DNA of 64,000 nucleotides, taken from Centroberyx gerrardi. Lineage: Eukaryota; Chordata; Actinopteri; Beryciformes; Berycidae. The translations under genes were made by a program, and so were the position numbers. The notes beneath the pieces were generated by a model. That model saw only the letters and a program-made list of their open reading frames with translations. It did not search any database and was not told the DNA's origin. Location of the stretch: the NCBI RefSeq assembly GCF_048128805.1, contig NC_136019.1, forward strand, positions 17,567,381-17,631,380, read 5' to 3'. Shown piece by piece: positions 1 to 11,149 of this stretch (the stretch's first letter is position 1; each line of letters opens with the position of its first letter).

Positions 1-2294
1 AATGCTCCCAGATTATTAAACAGCATTTCTCTTTTTGTTTTAGGGCCGACTAGTAGGATTTCAGTTTTGTCCTCGTTTAACTTTAAAAAAATTTTGCTCA
101 TCCATTTATTTATTGCCAAAAGACAGGTAGTAATGGAGTTTATAGCTGCAGCATCATTTGGTTCAGCAGAGATGTACAGTTGCGTGTCATCCGCATAACT
201 ATGGAAACATACATTGTGCTCTCTAATGATGTTACCAAGTGGCAGCATGTATAGTGAGAATAATAATGGACCAAGGCAGCTCCCTTGTGCAACCCCAAAA
301 CAGAAGTCATGTTTCTCAGACACATGATCTCCAAGACTGATGTAAAACTTTCTCCCTTTGATGTATGTTTTGAACCAGTTTAACACACAGTCAGTAAGAC
401 CAACCAACTTTTCAAGACGATTGATTAAGATATCATGGTCAATCGTATCAAACGCTGCACTTAGGTCCAAGAGGACAAGAATTGAGACCTTATTTTCATC
501 AGAGTTTAGTCTGAGGTCGCTGATTATTTTAGTAAGAGCAGTTTCAGTGCTGTGGTATGTTCTAAAGCCTGATTGAAATTCCTCCAGGATATTATTTTCT
601 TTAAGAAAGGAGTTTATTTGCACTGAAACTACCTTTTCAAGTATCTTACTAATGAATGGAAGGTTGGATATCGGCCTATAGCTTGTCAATGCATTACCAT
701 CTAGGTTGGGTTTCTTTAGTAAGGGTTTTACAACAGCTGTTTTGAATGCATCTGGGAAGATGCCTGTTTGAAGGGATGTATTTATAATCTTCAGGACATG
801 ACTTGAAACACTATCGAACACCCGCTTAAAAAATGCTGTAGGTACAGGGTCAATACATGAGGTGGAGGAGTTACACTCGGTGACAGTCTTGCAAAGCTCA
901 GTTAATGTAATAAAAGTGAATTTTCCCATGGTTACATCTTCTTTACAGGGTTTGCTGAGGTCATCTGTGTTTACATCAGCAGCAATGCTGGTTCTAATTG
1001 AAGTTATTTTGTTATTGAAGAACAATGCAAGTTCTTCACAATTTGATGCAGAGGACTGCGGACGGGTGGGGGCAGTGTTGAGTAGCTGGTCAATAGTGGA
1101 GAATAATATTCTAGAGTTTCCAGCATTCTCTGTAATAATCTTAGAAAAGTAATCCTTTCTTGCTAGACGTATTGCTTTGTTATAGACAGTCATGGCTTCT
1201 TTGTATATATTACAGTGAACTGTGAGCCTGGTTTTCCTCCATTTTCTTTCAGCTGCTCGACAGATTCTCTTAATCTCATTAACACTGTTATTGTTTAACC
1301 ATGGGGAGATTCTGTCAGTCGACCTCTTTTTAACCTTTAGTGGACCAACAGTATTTAAAGCAGATGACAAGGTATTGTTGAAATTTTCAACCATGTCATT
1401 TAAAGAGCAGTCAATGCTGTATGACTCAAATGATTTCATAACATTAGAGAACTTTGCTTCAGCCTTGCTATCTAGGAATCTCTTTTGAACCAAAAAATCC
1501 CTTTTAGTCTTTGTTAAGATTAGGCTGGCATCAAAAAACACACAGTGATGGTCAGAAATAGGTCATTCTAATACTGAAACATTGTCAATGTTTAACCCTG
1601 TTGTTATTACCAAGTCTAGAATGTTACCATGCTGATGAGTGGCTTCATTTACATGTTGGGTAAGTTCAAAGCTGTCCAGTAAATTCACAAGCTCCATAGT
1701 TTTGGAGTCATTCTTTTTGTTGATATGAATATTCAGGTCTCCATTCAGGATTAATCTATCATATCTAGTGATACCAAGTGAGATCAGCTCTGAGAATTCC
1801 TGCAGAAACAGTGTTGAATATCTTGGTGGCCGATACAATGTAATGATGAGCACTGATAATTCTGCTTTGAGCTCAAGAGCAAGATATTCAAATGATGTAA
1901 ATTCACCCAGGTCAATGTCATTACACACAAACTGTGTAGAAAAAATGGCTGCAATCCCTCCTCCTTTCCTGTTCTGTCTGACTGACTGATAAAAATTATA
2001 GTTTGGAGGACAAGCCTCTATCAGTGTTGCTACACCAGTAGTGCTGTTTAGCCAGGTCTCAACTAAAAACATTAAATGCAAATTCTTTTCAATTATCAGA
2101 TCATTAACCAAAAAGGATTTGTTAGCCAATGATCTGACATTAAAAAGAGCTAATTTCAGCTGTGGGGATTCTGTGACAGGAAAGGAAACTGGTTGTGGCT
2201 GAACATTGACAAATTTAAGATTACCGAGACAGGTACCAGATGGTCTGTGATTGCTACGATGTGTTTGACCATGCCACCGGCTGTTTAAGATCAC
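1..2294 (-). pseudogene. LINE ORF2: endonuclease plus reverse transcriptase, one in-frame stop
   Basis: The first part (2294-1563) is an AP-type endonuclease with the motifs VETWL, GDLNIH and, just past the stop, SDHH. A TGA at 1565-1563 interrupts the frame between the endonuclease and the linker. The same frame then stays open from 1562 to the window edge and encodes reverse transcriptase: a fingers/palm block ending in LLDLSAAFDT, then VAQGSCLGPLLF, and the catalytic YADD at about 209-198. The protein would normally cut target DNA and prime cDNA synthesis there. The RT end and 3' UTR are outside the window. The start is uncertain: there is no ATG near 2294, and the first in-frame codon used here is GTG. 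Confidence 0.85.
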
Positions 2295-2327
2295 CGGTAT
2301 GTTTAAGGAAGCGGCATGGGGTCTGTC

Positions 2328-3941
2328 TCATCTCTGATAGACACCTGATTGATGATGTCTGTGGTTATTGCTGTTTAATAGTTCATCAATTTGACTGAGC
2401 TTCAGCGTGGCAGCTTTAACTAACTCCTTGATTGGTGAGTGTGGTGGAGGAGGGGAGGGGGGGCGTTGGATCCCTGATTGGGACAGAGACATCCTCTGAA
2501 TGCCTTGGGTGATGTGGAGCAGAGGGTCAGGTGAGGGGCGAGAGATACAGGCTGTCCGCCTGTGTGTGCTGTCCTTGTCCTTCGCGCTTATCTGTGCATT
2601 CTTGTTTTGGTATGGCATCCCAAGAGCATGACGTAGGTTGGCACCGAGTAGTCTGGAACCAGTGATGCTTGGATGAATCCCATCAGGCTTAAAGCGATCT
2701 TTACAGTTCCAAAAGATATTGAAATTGTCAATAAACTTTATCCCATGGGTGAGGCACGTCGATGTTAGCCATGTATTCAGGGCAAGGAGTCTGCTAAAAG
2801 ATTTGATTCCTTTCCCCAAGGTTGGAATGGGGCCTGAAATGAATACATGTTGCGACTGACAGTCACTCAGCTTCTCCAGTAGCAGGCAAAAGTCTTTTTT
2901 CAGGATCTCAGAGCCAGTTTTCCCTTGCAGAATGTCAAAAGACCCAGCGTGAATAATAATCCTCATGTTACCTGGATGTGTAGAGAGGATAACTGGCAAC
3001 AGCCCTGTTAGCTCCCTGACAGATGTGTCATCCATAGTTAGATTTTCAGTCTTTGCCATTCTTACATGCTTGGTTATAGAGTCCCCAATCAGAATAGTGT
3101 CTGGCTTATCAGGTGTGGAATTAGCAATATTTATTCTGGCCCTTGGCTTATCAAGTGTGGAATTTGCAATATTTCTTCTGGCCCTCGGCCTAGTATGTTG
3201 ATTAGCAGGCCGCATTTTCCGCCTGGAGGTAGTCGGCGGTGAGTGCCTGGAGGTAGCATTAGCATTAGCACCGGGACCAGTGCTGGCATTAGCATTAGCA
3301 TTAGCATTAGCTCTGCGGCTAGTACTGGGCTGCATCATGGAAGTGCTGTCATTAGCATTAGCAGTCACTGGATCCGGCTCACTGAGTATTTTGTACCTGT
3401 TCTCCAGTTGTAGTCCTGGCCGGGGAGTGTATTGGGGAGAGTATTGGGGTTTCCTCCTGTTATTGTTGTTGTTTCCTCCGCTGCCCCTACGGCGGACAAC
3501 GTCCGACCACAGCTCACCAGGAGTAGAGACTTTTGGTCTAGCACCCTTGCTGTGCCAATAGCCCATATCTGTGGCGAGTAGCGGTGGGGATGCCTCCGGG
3601 GCCAGTCCACCTTGCGGCTCGGAGATGGTGTCGGTTGGGTCTGTAGCGAGTGGCGGAGGGTGTCGAGTGGCTGGTCCATTTGCGGTTGGGTCAAGCCAGG
3701 GGAGAGTGTCAGCTAGGTCCGTAGTATGGGTCGTAGTGTTGGAGTCTGTACTTTTACCAGACGTTTCTACATGAGGAATGCGGGCAGAAGACTCAAACAG
3801 CGTGTCAATGAGCTGCTCATCCTGGCTGATTTGGTAAAGTGTAAGAATCCTTCCTTCCAGTTCAGTAATTTGCTGTGATAACCGAAGGCAGCCAGCACAG
3901 TCAGAGCAGGAGGAAGAGTCACTGACTTTAACCATCGGCAT
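2328..3941 (-). CDS. LINE ORF1 protein with SGNH-esterase-like domain
   Basis: An intact reading frame starting at the ATG at 3941 (an upstream extension to 3995 has no ATG). Near the N-terminus is a short cysteine pair region and a heptad-like stretch suggesting a coiled coil. The middle is low-complexity, Pro/Ser/Thr-rich, and contains Asn-Ala repeats encoded by a GCATTA microsatellite (about 3260-3360). The C-terminal half has SGNH hydrolase blocks: GDSI (block I) and DGIHP (block V). Block III, usually GxND, reads GSFD here, so the oxyanion-hole Asn is missing. ORF1 proteins of L2/CR1 elements bind nucleic acid or lipid and assist retrotransposition; this is family knowledge, not shown here. 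Confidence 0.85.
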   Translation of the reverse strand: MPMVKVSDSSSCSDCAGCLRLSQQITELEGRILTLYQISQDEQLIDTLFESSARIPHVETSGKSTDSNTTTHTTDLADTLPWLDPTANGPATRHPPPLATDPTDTISEPQGGLAPEASPPLLATDMGYWHSKGARPKVSTPGELWSDVVRRRGSGGNNNNNRRKPQYSPQYTPRPGLQLENRYKILSEPDPVTANANDSTSMMQPSTSRRANANANANASTGPGANANATSRHSPPTTSRRKMRPANQHTRPRARRNIANSTLDKPRARINIANSTPDKPDTILIGDSITKHVRMAKTENLTMDDTSVRELTGLLPVILSTHPGNMRIIIHAGSFDILQGKTGSEILKKDFCLLLEKLSDCQSQHVFISGPIPTLGKGIKSFSRLLALNTWLTSTCLTHGIKFIDNFNIFWNCKDRFKPDGIHPSITGSRLLGANLRHALGMPYQNKNAQISAKDKDSTHRRTACISRPSPDPLLHITQGIQRMSLSQSGIQRPPSPPPPHSPIKELVKAATLKLSQIDELLNSNNHRHHQSGVYQR

Positions 3942-4103
3942 TTTCCCACAGTAACAATACAAATTAAGTAAATAAAAGATAAAAAAGAACAGCAACAGAA
4001 AAAATACTTAAAAATAGTTGGTCAGTGGGGAAAAACAGGGAAAAACAGGAAAATATTGCTGAAAATAGATAAGCCGGCAGGGAGCAAAGCAGAGAGCGTC
4101 TGG

Positions 4104-6260
4104 TTAGGGAGAAAGCCGGAAGTCCATCATCACAATGTCTCCTTCCTGAAGGTTGGGCTTCTCTTCCTGCCACTTCCTACGGCTCTGCAAGGTCGGAAGA
4201 TACTCTCTCTTCCAGCGGTGCCAGAAGGTGTTTGCAAGGCTTTGGTCTTGTCTCCACTGCCGTCTGAAGAGGTCTTTATCGTTGAATTCACCTTGGGGAG
4301 GAGGAACTACAGCAACCTTTTGGGTGAGGAGTGTCGCTGGCGTCAAGATGAGGGGGAAGTCTGGGTCCGTAGACACAGGAACCAATGGACAAGCATTCAC
4401 AATGGCTGAGACTTCTGCCATGAATGTAGTCAGGACTTTGTGAGTAAGGTTGGATTGACTCACCTTCAGCAGCATGGAATCCAGGATCCGCCTCGTGATG
4501 CCAATCATTCTCTCCCAGCTGCCTCCCATATGAGACGGGTGCGGTGGGTTGAAGTCCCAAGTGCACCCTTTGTCGCTCAGGTACCTTTGGACCTCTGTGT
4601 CACTCTGAACGACCTCCATCTTCAGCTCTCTGCAGGCTCCGATAAAGTCTGTTCCACAGTCAGACCTGATTCGTTTAGCTGGTCCCCTGATGGAGAAGAA
4701 CCGTCGCAGGGCATTTATGAAGCTTGAGGAATCCATTGACTCAATGACTTCGATGTCTATGGCCCTGGTGCTCATACACGTGAAGAGCACAGCCCAGCGC
4801 TTACTGCTTGCTAGTCCACCTCTGGTGCGACGTGCTGTAACCATCCATGGTCCAAATACATCCAACCCCACGAAAGAGAAGGGAGGGTCAGTGCTGAGGC
4901 GGTCCACAGGTAAGTCCGACATCTTCTGAGTTTCTATCCTCCCACGTAGTCTTCGGCAGATGACACATTGATGGAGTATGCTGCTGACACGCTGTTTTCC
5001 ACCAATGATCCACAGACCAGCTACTCTCAAGAGACCTTCAGTGAAGTGGCGTCCTTGATGGTGGACCTGCTCATGGTGGTGACGGATGAGTAGAGTCGCA
5101 ATATGGCTCTGTCCAAGGAGGATGAGAAGGTTGATTTCATCTTTGCCTAGGCTTGCTTGGGACAGCCGCCCTCCAATCCTTAGTAGGCCTGAATCATCGA
5201 TGTAGGGGGACAGACTGAAGAGTGGGCTCTGTTTAGGAATGGCTTTACCTTCTTTGATGCATTCCAATTCCTCTTGAAAGGCTTTGTGTTGCACGCTGCA
5301 GATTATGATGTTCTTGCCTTGATCCAGGTCTTCGGCGGAGCAGGGTTTGTTGCAGATGTGCCATCCCTTGCAGCTGCTGCCTGCCTTGAAGGAGTGAGCT
5401 ACATGCACAAGTCTTGCTGTTGCGTGTGTCAGTGCTTTCCAACTCGAGAACCTCTCAAACCTCTTACGGTCTAACTTGCTGCTTAAGACGTTTGTGGTGT
5501 GGCAAGCAACTTCGGGGCGGATCTCGTAGTCAGTTCCGGGATAGACCAAGTCGAAAGGTGCATGAAGGGTTTCTGGTTCTGCTGACCTGAACAAGAAAGC
5601 TGGTCCTGTCAACCATGTGCTATGAGTCAGGCTGCCTGCTGGGACTGATCTTGAGGCATGATCGGCAGGGTTCTGGTTAGTAGGGACATGCTTCCACTGC
5701 TCTGGGCTGGTAGATCTCCTGATACGTTGTACCCTGTTGTTCACATACATGTAGAAACGTCTGGAGTTGTTGTGAATGTAACCTAGAACTACTTTACTAT
5801 CCGAGTAGAATGTGACGTCAAGTTGGATGTCAATCTCATCGACGATTGCCTCTGCTATTTCCACAGCTAGAACGGCGGCGCACAGCTCGAGTCTTGGGAC
5901 GGTGATCTCAGGACGTGGCGCGAGCTTAGCCTTACCGAAGATGAAGCCAACATCTATGTTCCCACTGGCGTCGGTTGTCTTCAGGTAAGCTATGACTGCT
6001 ATGGCATTTAAGGATGCGTCGCAGAAGACACACATCTCTTTCTTATGTGCTCGGCTGAGAGAAGTGGAGGTGTACGTGCGAGAGATCTTGACTTGCTCAA
6101 GCTCCTTCAGTGAGTCTCTCCACAGCTTCCATTCTTGGAACTTCTCTTCTGGGAGAGGGGCATCCCAGTCGCGATCCTCCATGGCGAGCTCTCTGAGTAG
6201 AGACCTTCCTTGAATGCTTACTGGGGCGGCAAATCCAAGAGGGTCAGGGGAACAGGCTAT
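4104..6260 (-). pseudogene. BEL/Pao RNase H and integrase, C-terminus lost
   Basis: Beginning with DPLGFAAPV at about 6245, this frame contains RNase H (CDASLNAIAV, PRLELCAAVLA, SDSKVVLGYI) and integrase. The integrase N-terminal zinc site is visible as paired His (HHHEQVHHQGRH) and CVICRR. The catalytic triad residues appear in GLDVFGPW, RSDCGTDFIGA and HMGGSWERMIG. The coding sequence reaches EGDIVMMD at about 4122 and then runs into LINE sequence, ending at a chance stop at 4104; the usual C-terminal tail is missing. It would have inserted the element's cDNA into the genome. Confidence 0.85.
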
Positions 6261-7812
6261 TGATCGTCGACAAGACTCCACGTCTAGTGTAAGGTTTCTC
6301 TGCTGAAGACACCTGAAATGTGAAGACATCCTCTGCGACGTCCCAGCTCACCCCTAGACTTCTTTGCATGGGAGGGAAGTCGACACTCAGATCCAGGTCT
6401 TTCAGCCCTTTAGCCAGGTCATCTGGAGGAAATGCTCTCATTACCTCTGCCTTGTTAGAAGCGATCTTGTGCAGGCGTAAGTTGGAGAGGGCCAACATCT
6501 TCTGAGTGTTGTGGAGAAGAGTGATGGCTTCTTTCTCTGTGGGGAGGGATATGAGACCGTCATCGTAAAAGTTCCTCTTGACGAAATGCCTTGCATCTGC
6601 TCCATAATCCCCTTCGCCCCCTAAGGCGGCTCTTCTGAGGCCATACATGGCCACTGCTGGGGACGGGCTATTACCAAAAACGTGGACCCGCATTCTGTAC
6701 TCCAAAACTTCATCGTCCAGGTCGTTGTTGCGGTACCACAGGAACCTCAGGTAGTTCCGATGGTCTTCACGAACCACGAAACAATGGAACATCTGCTGCA
6801 CATCTGCTGTCACAGCCACTGGTTCCTTTCTGAACCGCAGCAGTACTCCAAGCAGGCTATTGTTCATGTTGGGACCAGTAAGCAGGATGTCATTTAGAGA
6901 TACCCCATGGTGCTGGGCGCTGGAGTCGAACACTACTCTTATTTGTCCGGGTTTTTGTGGATGGTACACCCCGAAGATCGGAAGATACCAGCACTCTTCT
7001 TCTGCTTGGAGAGGTGGAGCGATTTCAGCGTGCCCGTTCTCGAAGATTTTGCACATGAACTCAATAAAGTGGTCTTTCATCTCTGGACGTTTCTTGAGCA
7101 TGCGTGTGAGTGAGGCGAGGCGATTGCTGGCCTGTCCGCGGTTGTTAGGAAGACGTTGCCGTGGGCTACGGAAAGGGAGCGGAGCAACCCAGCTGTTTGA
7201 TGCATCCTGATGGAACTCTTTTTCCATCGTCTTCAGGAAGGTGAGATCGTCCATTGAGGGAGCTGGTTTGTTGTCGTCCTTAGTGTAGCGGAAGACAGAT
7301 TCGCCCATGAGGCTTGTCGCATCGGCCGGTGTATATCTCCGCTTCAGGGACAGGGTGCAGGAACTTTGAGGCTGACAGGTGTGGCTGAAGTTCTCCTTCA
7401 CATGGAAGCTGCTGAGACAAGGACTCATGAAGCTGGGGCGTCCGTTCTCTAGAATATTTGTCTTGAAGGCGTTAACTGGTGAAGGCTTGTGTGCCCCTCC
7501 GAGACAGACATCTCCCACTATCACCCAGCCGAGGGCTAGACGTTGTGCGAAAGGAGCGTGTGGGGGTCCGTTGCGCTGCTCTAACGCCTTGTGCACCTGG
7601 ATGATGTCTCTTCCTAGTAGTAGAAGGATCTCAGCCTGGGGGTTCAGGGGAGGTATTTTGTTGACTAAGAACTTGAGGTGAGGGTGGTACCTTGTAACAT
7701 CTGGTGTAGGGATTTCGCCCCTATTGTCTGGGAGCTCATTGCACTCGATCAGCGTGGGCATAGGTAAACAGGTCTTTCCGTCAGCTGATTCCACAATGAA
7801 GCCTCTTGCTCG
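6244..7812 (-). pseudogene. BEL/Pao protease end and reverse transcriptase
   Basis: It continues directly after the TGA, with the protease C-terminal half (FIVES, LIECNELPDNR) and then reverse transcriptase. RT landmarks include FDSSAQ, LTGPNMNNSLLGVLLRFR, QMFHCF and the catalytic region. The catalytic box reads NFYDDG. The family pattern is NFYVDDG, so one residue (three bases) is missing in front of the two aspartates, near 6570. The frame ends in a wrong-frame stop at 6244 because of an extra C in a run of four C near 6257; the proper continuation (DPLGFAAPV) is in the next frame. Confidence 0.82.
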
Positions 7813-8520
7813 TCAGCCTACAGTCTTTGAGACACCTGAGCACATCTTGAGGGTGTAAGGTGAGGCGTCGTTGTCCACAGTGAACATCTCGAAGAAGGCT
7901 GACCTAGCCAAAGACTTGTTACTTTGGTCATCCAGAATGGCGTATGTTCTTCTCTTCTTCTCGGGATGCCCTTCTGGGTAAACGTTAATGAGACAGATCT
8001 TGGAGCAAGACTTCCCTGGGGGCCTGTCTCCACAGACCTCAGTACAGGTGGATGTGGCAACTGAAGAGGAGGAAGACTCGTCTTCCTCCCCGCCATGCTG
8101 TGTGGAGGAGCTGACAGCATTTCTGTGAGACCAAGGGGCAGGACCGGCATGGAGAGCTGCAATGTGCTTGTGGCTTTCGCACTCTGAGCACTGGATGGCC
8201 GCTTGACAGTTTTTTGCCTGGTGTGCTGTTGAGGAGACGCATCTGAAACATATAGAGTTCTCTCTGAGGAAGGTTTTTCTCTCTTCTAGGGGTTTCTCCC
8301 TAAAGCTTCTACACTTTCGCAAGGGGTGCGGTTTTTTGTGGATAGGGCATTGGTTGTTAGGGTCATCTTTCTGGGTGGCATTGTCCACTTCTGTCTTGTG
8401 CACTGCGATAGGAGCTCTTGTCGTTCTCACTGAGAATGTCTCTCCTTTAGGTGGTGCTGCACTGGAAGTGGGAGTGATGAAGCTTGGGTCATTCTTCATT
8501 TTTGCCTCCGCACGGATTAA
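7813..8520 (-). pseudogene. BEL/Pao zinc-knuckle and start of aspartic protease
   Basis: This frame picks up the polyprotein after the indel near 8520 (RAEAKMKNDPSF). It contains a Cys/His-rich segment with CPIH, CFRC and CSEC plus following His residues, arranged like the nucleic-acid-binding zinc knuckles of BEL/Pao Gag. Further on is ILDDQSN, the usual active-site neighbourhood of the BEL/Pao protease. The frame ends at a TGA (7815-7813); the next codons in the same frame continue the same polyprotein, so this is a point nonsense change, most simply CGA to TGA. The open frame extends upstream to 8715, but that part is out of register and not meaningful. Confidence 0.8.
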
Positions 8521-9721
8521 ACTGGAAGAACGAGAAGGGTGGGAAGCTGACACCATGATCCTGTTTGTACCTGGTCCCCTTTGACATCCACTTTTCCTGC
8601 ATGCTGAAAGGGAGCTTCTCCAGAATAGGGTTGATGCCCCTTGCAGTGTCCAGGTAGGACAGACCGGGTAAGTAACCTTCAGCTTTGGCTGCCTCCAACT
8701 CGAGGAGAAGGTCACCTAGCTCTCTCAAACGTTGGGGGTCTTTATTGGAGATCTTTGGGAAGCGTTCAAGCTTGTTGAAGAGGGCTGTCTCCATAGCTTC
8801 AGCAGACTCATAGCATTCCTCTAGCCGCTGCCAGACCACGCTGAGGGCCGCAGCAGGATTATTGACATGGACAGACCTCATTCTTCTCACATGCTCGGCT
8901 GATTCTGGCCCAAGCCACTTGATTAGTAAGTCAAGTTCCTCACTGGGCTTTAGGTCGAGGCCTTCAATGGCGTTGGAGAATGTTGACTTCCAAGCCCAGT
9001 AGTTCTCTGGCTTGTCGTTAAACTTGGTGAGTCCAGCTGTGAGGAGGTCACGGCGTGCTAGGAACTTCGCTAGCCCTGCAACATCAGCATGATCAGACTG
9101 GGTCCTACTAGATTCATGACGTTCTACAACTGGTGTCTGACGGTCAGTATGAGTGGGGTTGTGAGAGAGAGGGCGTAGTCGTGGTTGTGAGCTCTGGACC
9201 AGCTTGTTGTAAGAGGGAGAGGAGTCGTGTGGCTGGAGATGATCAGCTGGGGAAAGCGATTCGACCTTGGTGTCTGACTGTGAGACTCCCATGTTGGCTG
9301 ATGGCTGATGGTAGCCTGCATAGGTTTGCTGATCTTGCACATACTTCTCAGTCCTCTCGAGAGAATGGCAGGATGAGTCTCGTTTGTTGTTGTTTACCCC
9401 ACACAGCTGTGTCATATCGGCTACATCCACCGCTGACTCAAAGACATTGGCCTCAGCTAATGCGGCCTCTGCCTCCTTCTCCTGCTGAAGTGCCTCTAAT
9501 GTGGCTTCCAGGCGAGTCTCCTCCACTTTAAGCTGAGCCTTCTTCACTTTCACATCTATTTCTCTCTTGGCATATGATGCTCTTGCTAGTGCCGCTTCAG
9601 CCTTGGCACGAGCTTCTAATGCAGCCAAGCTTGCTGCCGATTTGCTGGAACGTCTTGATGACTTAGATGAACGTGAGCACTCCGACCTAGTTGCAATGCT
9701 GTTATGTTCTGACGCTGACAT
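8489..9721 (-). pseudogene. BEL/Pao gag region
   Basis: Start chosen at the ATG at 9721; the frame is open further upstream to 9751 but without an ATG. Residues about 15-85 are very rich in Ala, Glu, Lys and Arg and look like a long coiled coil. A middle low-complexity part is followed by a capsid-like helical domain of the type found in BEL/Pao polyproteins (ending around the FPPFSFF segment). A one-base indel near 8520 then throws the frame into a short unrelated tail ending at 8489; the true continuation is in another frame, in the next block. In an intact element this would be the particle-forming part of one polyprotein. Confidence 0.8.
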
Positions 9722-11100
9722 TTTGCCTATTTTGTTCCCCGGAGATTGCAATCACTGTTGAGAGTGTCTTTTTACTGTTCTGTCCTTGCAAAAGAGTCCC
9801 CTTCTTAAGCTTAACAGATAGGTAAACTCCTTCCAGCAGCTGTAGTGTTGACAGTTGATTTATTAGCACCAGTTCGTCTATACAGTACTAGAAACAGAGT
9901 GAAACTGAAACAAAGAAACAAACAAGCTATAAGTATAAATATGCTGAACACAAAGCTTAATTCTCACTAGCTGAACAACATGTATTTACATGAGGTATAA
10001 TATTGTTACAAACCCTGAAATATGCTACCATATACAAATCATATCCCTCATAGCAAGATCGGTTACACAGAACCGATAAACATACAGTAGTCATGACAAC
10101 ACGTAAATACCCCGTAAACGATCGTCCATATAAATATCATCTAAATCAAAGGGTAAGTAGGTTATGAATTATTTTACTTACAGACAATGCTTCTACAAAC
10201 TAACTGCAAGAGGGAAGAAGTCCGCCACTCTACAGAATAACTGTCACCGTTTCCATGCCAACAAGATACTTCTTTCATTTGTAGGATATTTCAACTGAAA
10301 CCACATTCTGGATGTTTAGCGATCTCGAGGTGCCTTCAAGTACCGTCAGAAATATGATAATTACAACTTAAACACCCATAAACAAACTCAGCCTAACTAC
10401 AGGGGCCAGAATAATAGGAGTAGGCTAATCAGGGATCATGGCTGATACCAATTTCGCCAGTCAGCCTGCCTCTGTTCGATACTGGTGAAAATAAAACGAC
10501 AACGTGATTATGTAGGTATATACAGCAATAATTAATCAAAAACTTGCTGGGTGAGACTCTCTTAACAACAGTGTTAGGTAGTGAGCTAGCTAGATAGCTA
10601 GCCGCTAGCTAGTAGACAGATACCCTCGTAGTCGCAACTGTATGAAGAAGCGTACAGCTTAAACCCTTCATCCAGTTTGGTCGTGGGAGTCTTGGAGGTC
10701 AACCTGCATATACAATGTACAATCGGAAATGCTCATATTTGGCAGCTCCTGAAGACACGGTGAATAAAACAACGGCATATCCACACGTAGCTGGTACAAC
10801 AATGAGCTTTCGGTAAAGCGAAACTGAACTGGAAACTGGTTTTAACAGAATGCGTTAGTAAGTTGGGCATAACCCCTATTAATTGGATACTAGTCCATAC
10901 CCGGGGATGCGCGCGCCACAACTACGTGCAGACTTCCGGGGATGCGCGTGCCACAACTCCACGCAGACTTGCCAAAAATGCGCATAAACAGCGTAAATTT
11001 GGGAAAATGGAAAAGTCAGCTTTGTCAGTCCCTGCCTATGCCAATGCTCAATGCCCATGTGCAGTTTCAGATTGATTGGCCAACCCATTGAGGAGCAAAA
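9722..11100 (-). other. Noncoding: probable BEL leader and 5' LTR, plus a short tandem repeat
   Basis: No convincing coding sequence. On the minus strand this lies just 5' of gag, so the primer-binding leader and 5' LTR are expected here, up to roughly 10.9 kb. I cannot define TG...CA ends without the other LTR. A palindromic stretch rich in GCTAGC/TAGCTA lies at about 10580-10612. Two imperfect tandem copies of a unit of about 33 bases (CCGGGGATGCGCG then CCACAACT) occupy about 10901-10972. Confidence 0.4.
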
Positions 11101-11149
11101 TGGATGCAGACAGACAGACAGAAGGACAGAGTTTTCCTCATTTTATAGT

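Larger units (their letters stand above)
1..4120 (-). mobile_element. L2-type LINE retrotransposon, 3' end beyond the window
   Basis: Read on the minus strand, this is a non-LTR retrotransposon with a 5' leader (about 4120-3942), ORF1 with a coiled-coil start and an SGNH-esterase-like domain (3941-2328), and ORF2 with an AP-endonuclease domain followed by reverse transcriptase (2294 to the window edge). This order and the short motifs fit the L2/CR1 group common in fish. The 5' end abuts the truncated end of a BEL/Pao pol gene at about 4104-4125, so the LINE seems to have inserted there. Its 3' end and any target-site duplication lie outside the window. The element is well preserved: one in-frame stop in ORF2 is the only clear lesion seen. 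Confidence 0.88.
4104..10870 (-). mobile_element. BEL/Pao LTR retrotransposon, 3' end interrupted by the LINE
   Basis: Minus-strand gag-protease-RT-RNase H-integrase, in the order and with the domain signatures of the BEL/Pao superfamily. Coding sequence runs from the ATG at 9721 down to about 4122, where the C-terminal tail is cut off and the LINE 5' leader begins. The 3' LTR must therefore lie beyond the LINE, left of the window. The 5' leader and 5' LTR should lie in 9722 to about 10.9 kb; I could not define LTR ends because there is no second copy to compare. Three lesions (frameshift near 8520, TGA at 7815-7813, extra C near 6257) break the single gag-pol frame, so this copy is inactive. 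Confidence 0.85.

Noticed and set aside
3280-3774. Plus-strand open frames with Ala/Leu and Gly/Val runs
   Set aside because: They are antisense to LINE ORF1; the runs come from the GCATTA microsatellite and proline-rich coding sequence.
4056-4929. Several plus-strand open frames of 79-117 codons
   Set aside because: Antisense shadows of the BEL integrase; no motif, and the minus-strand reading has full catalytic residues.
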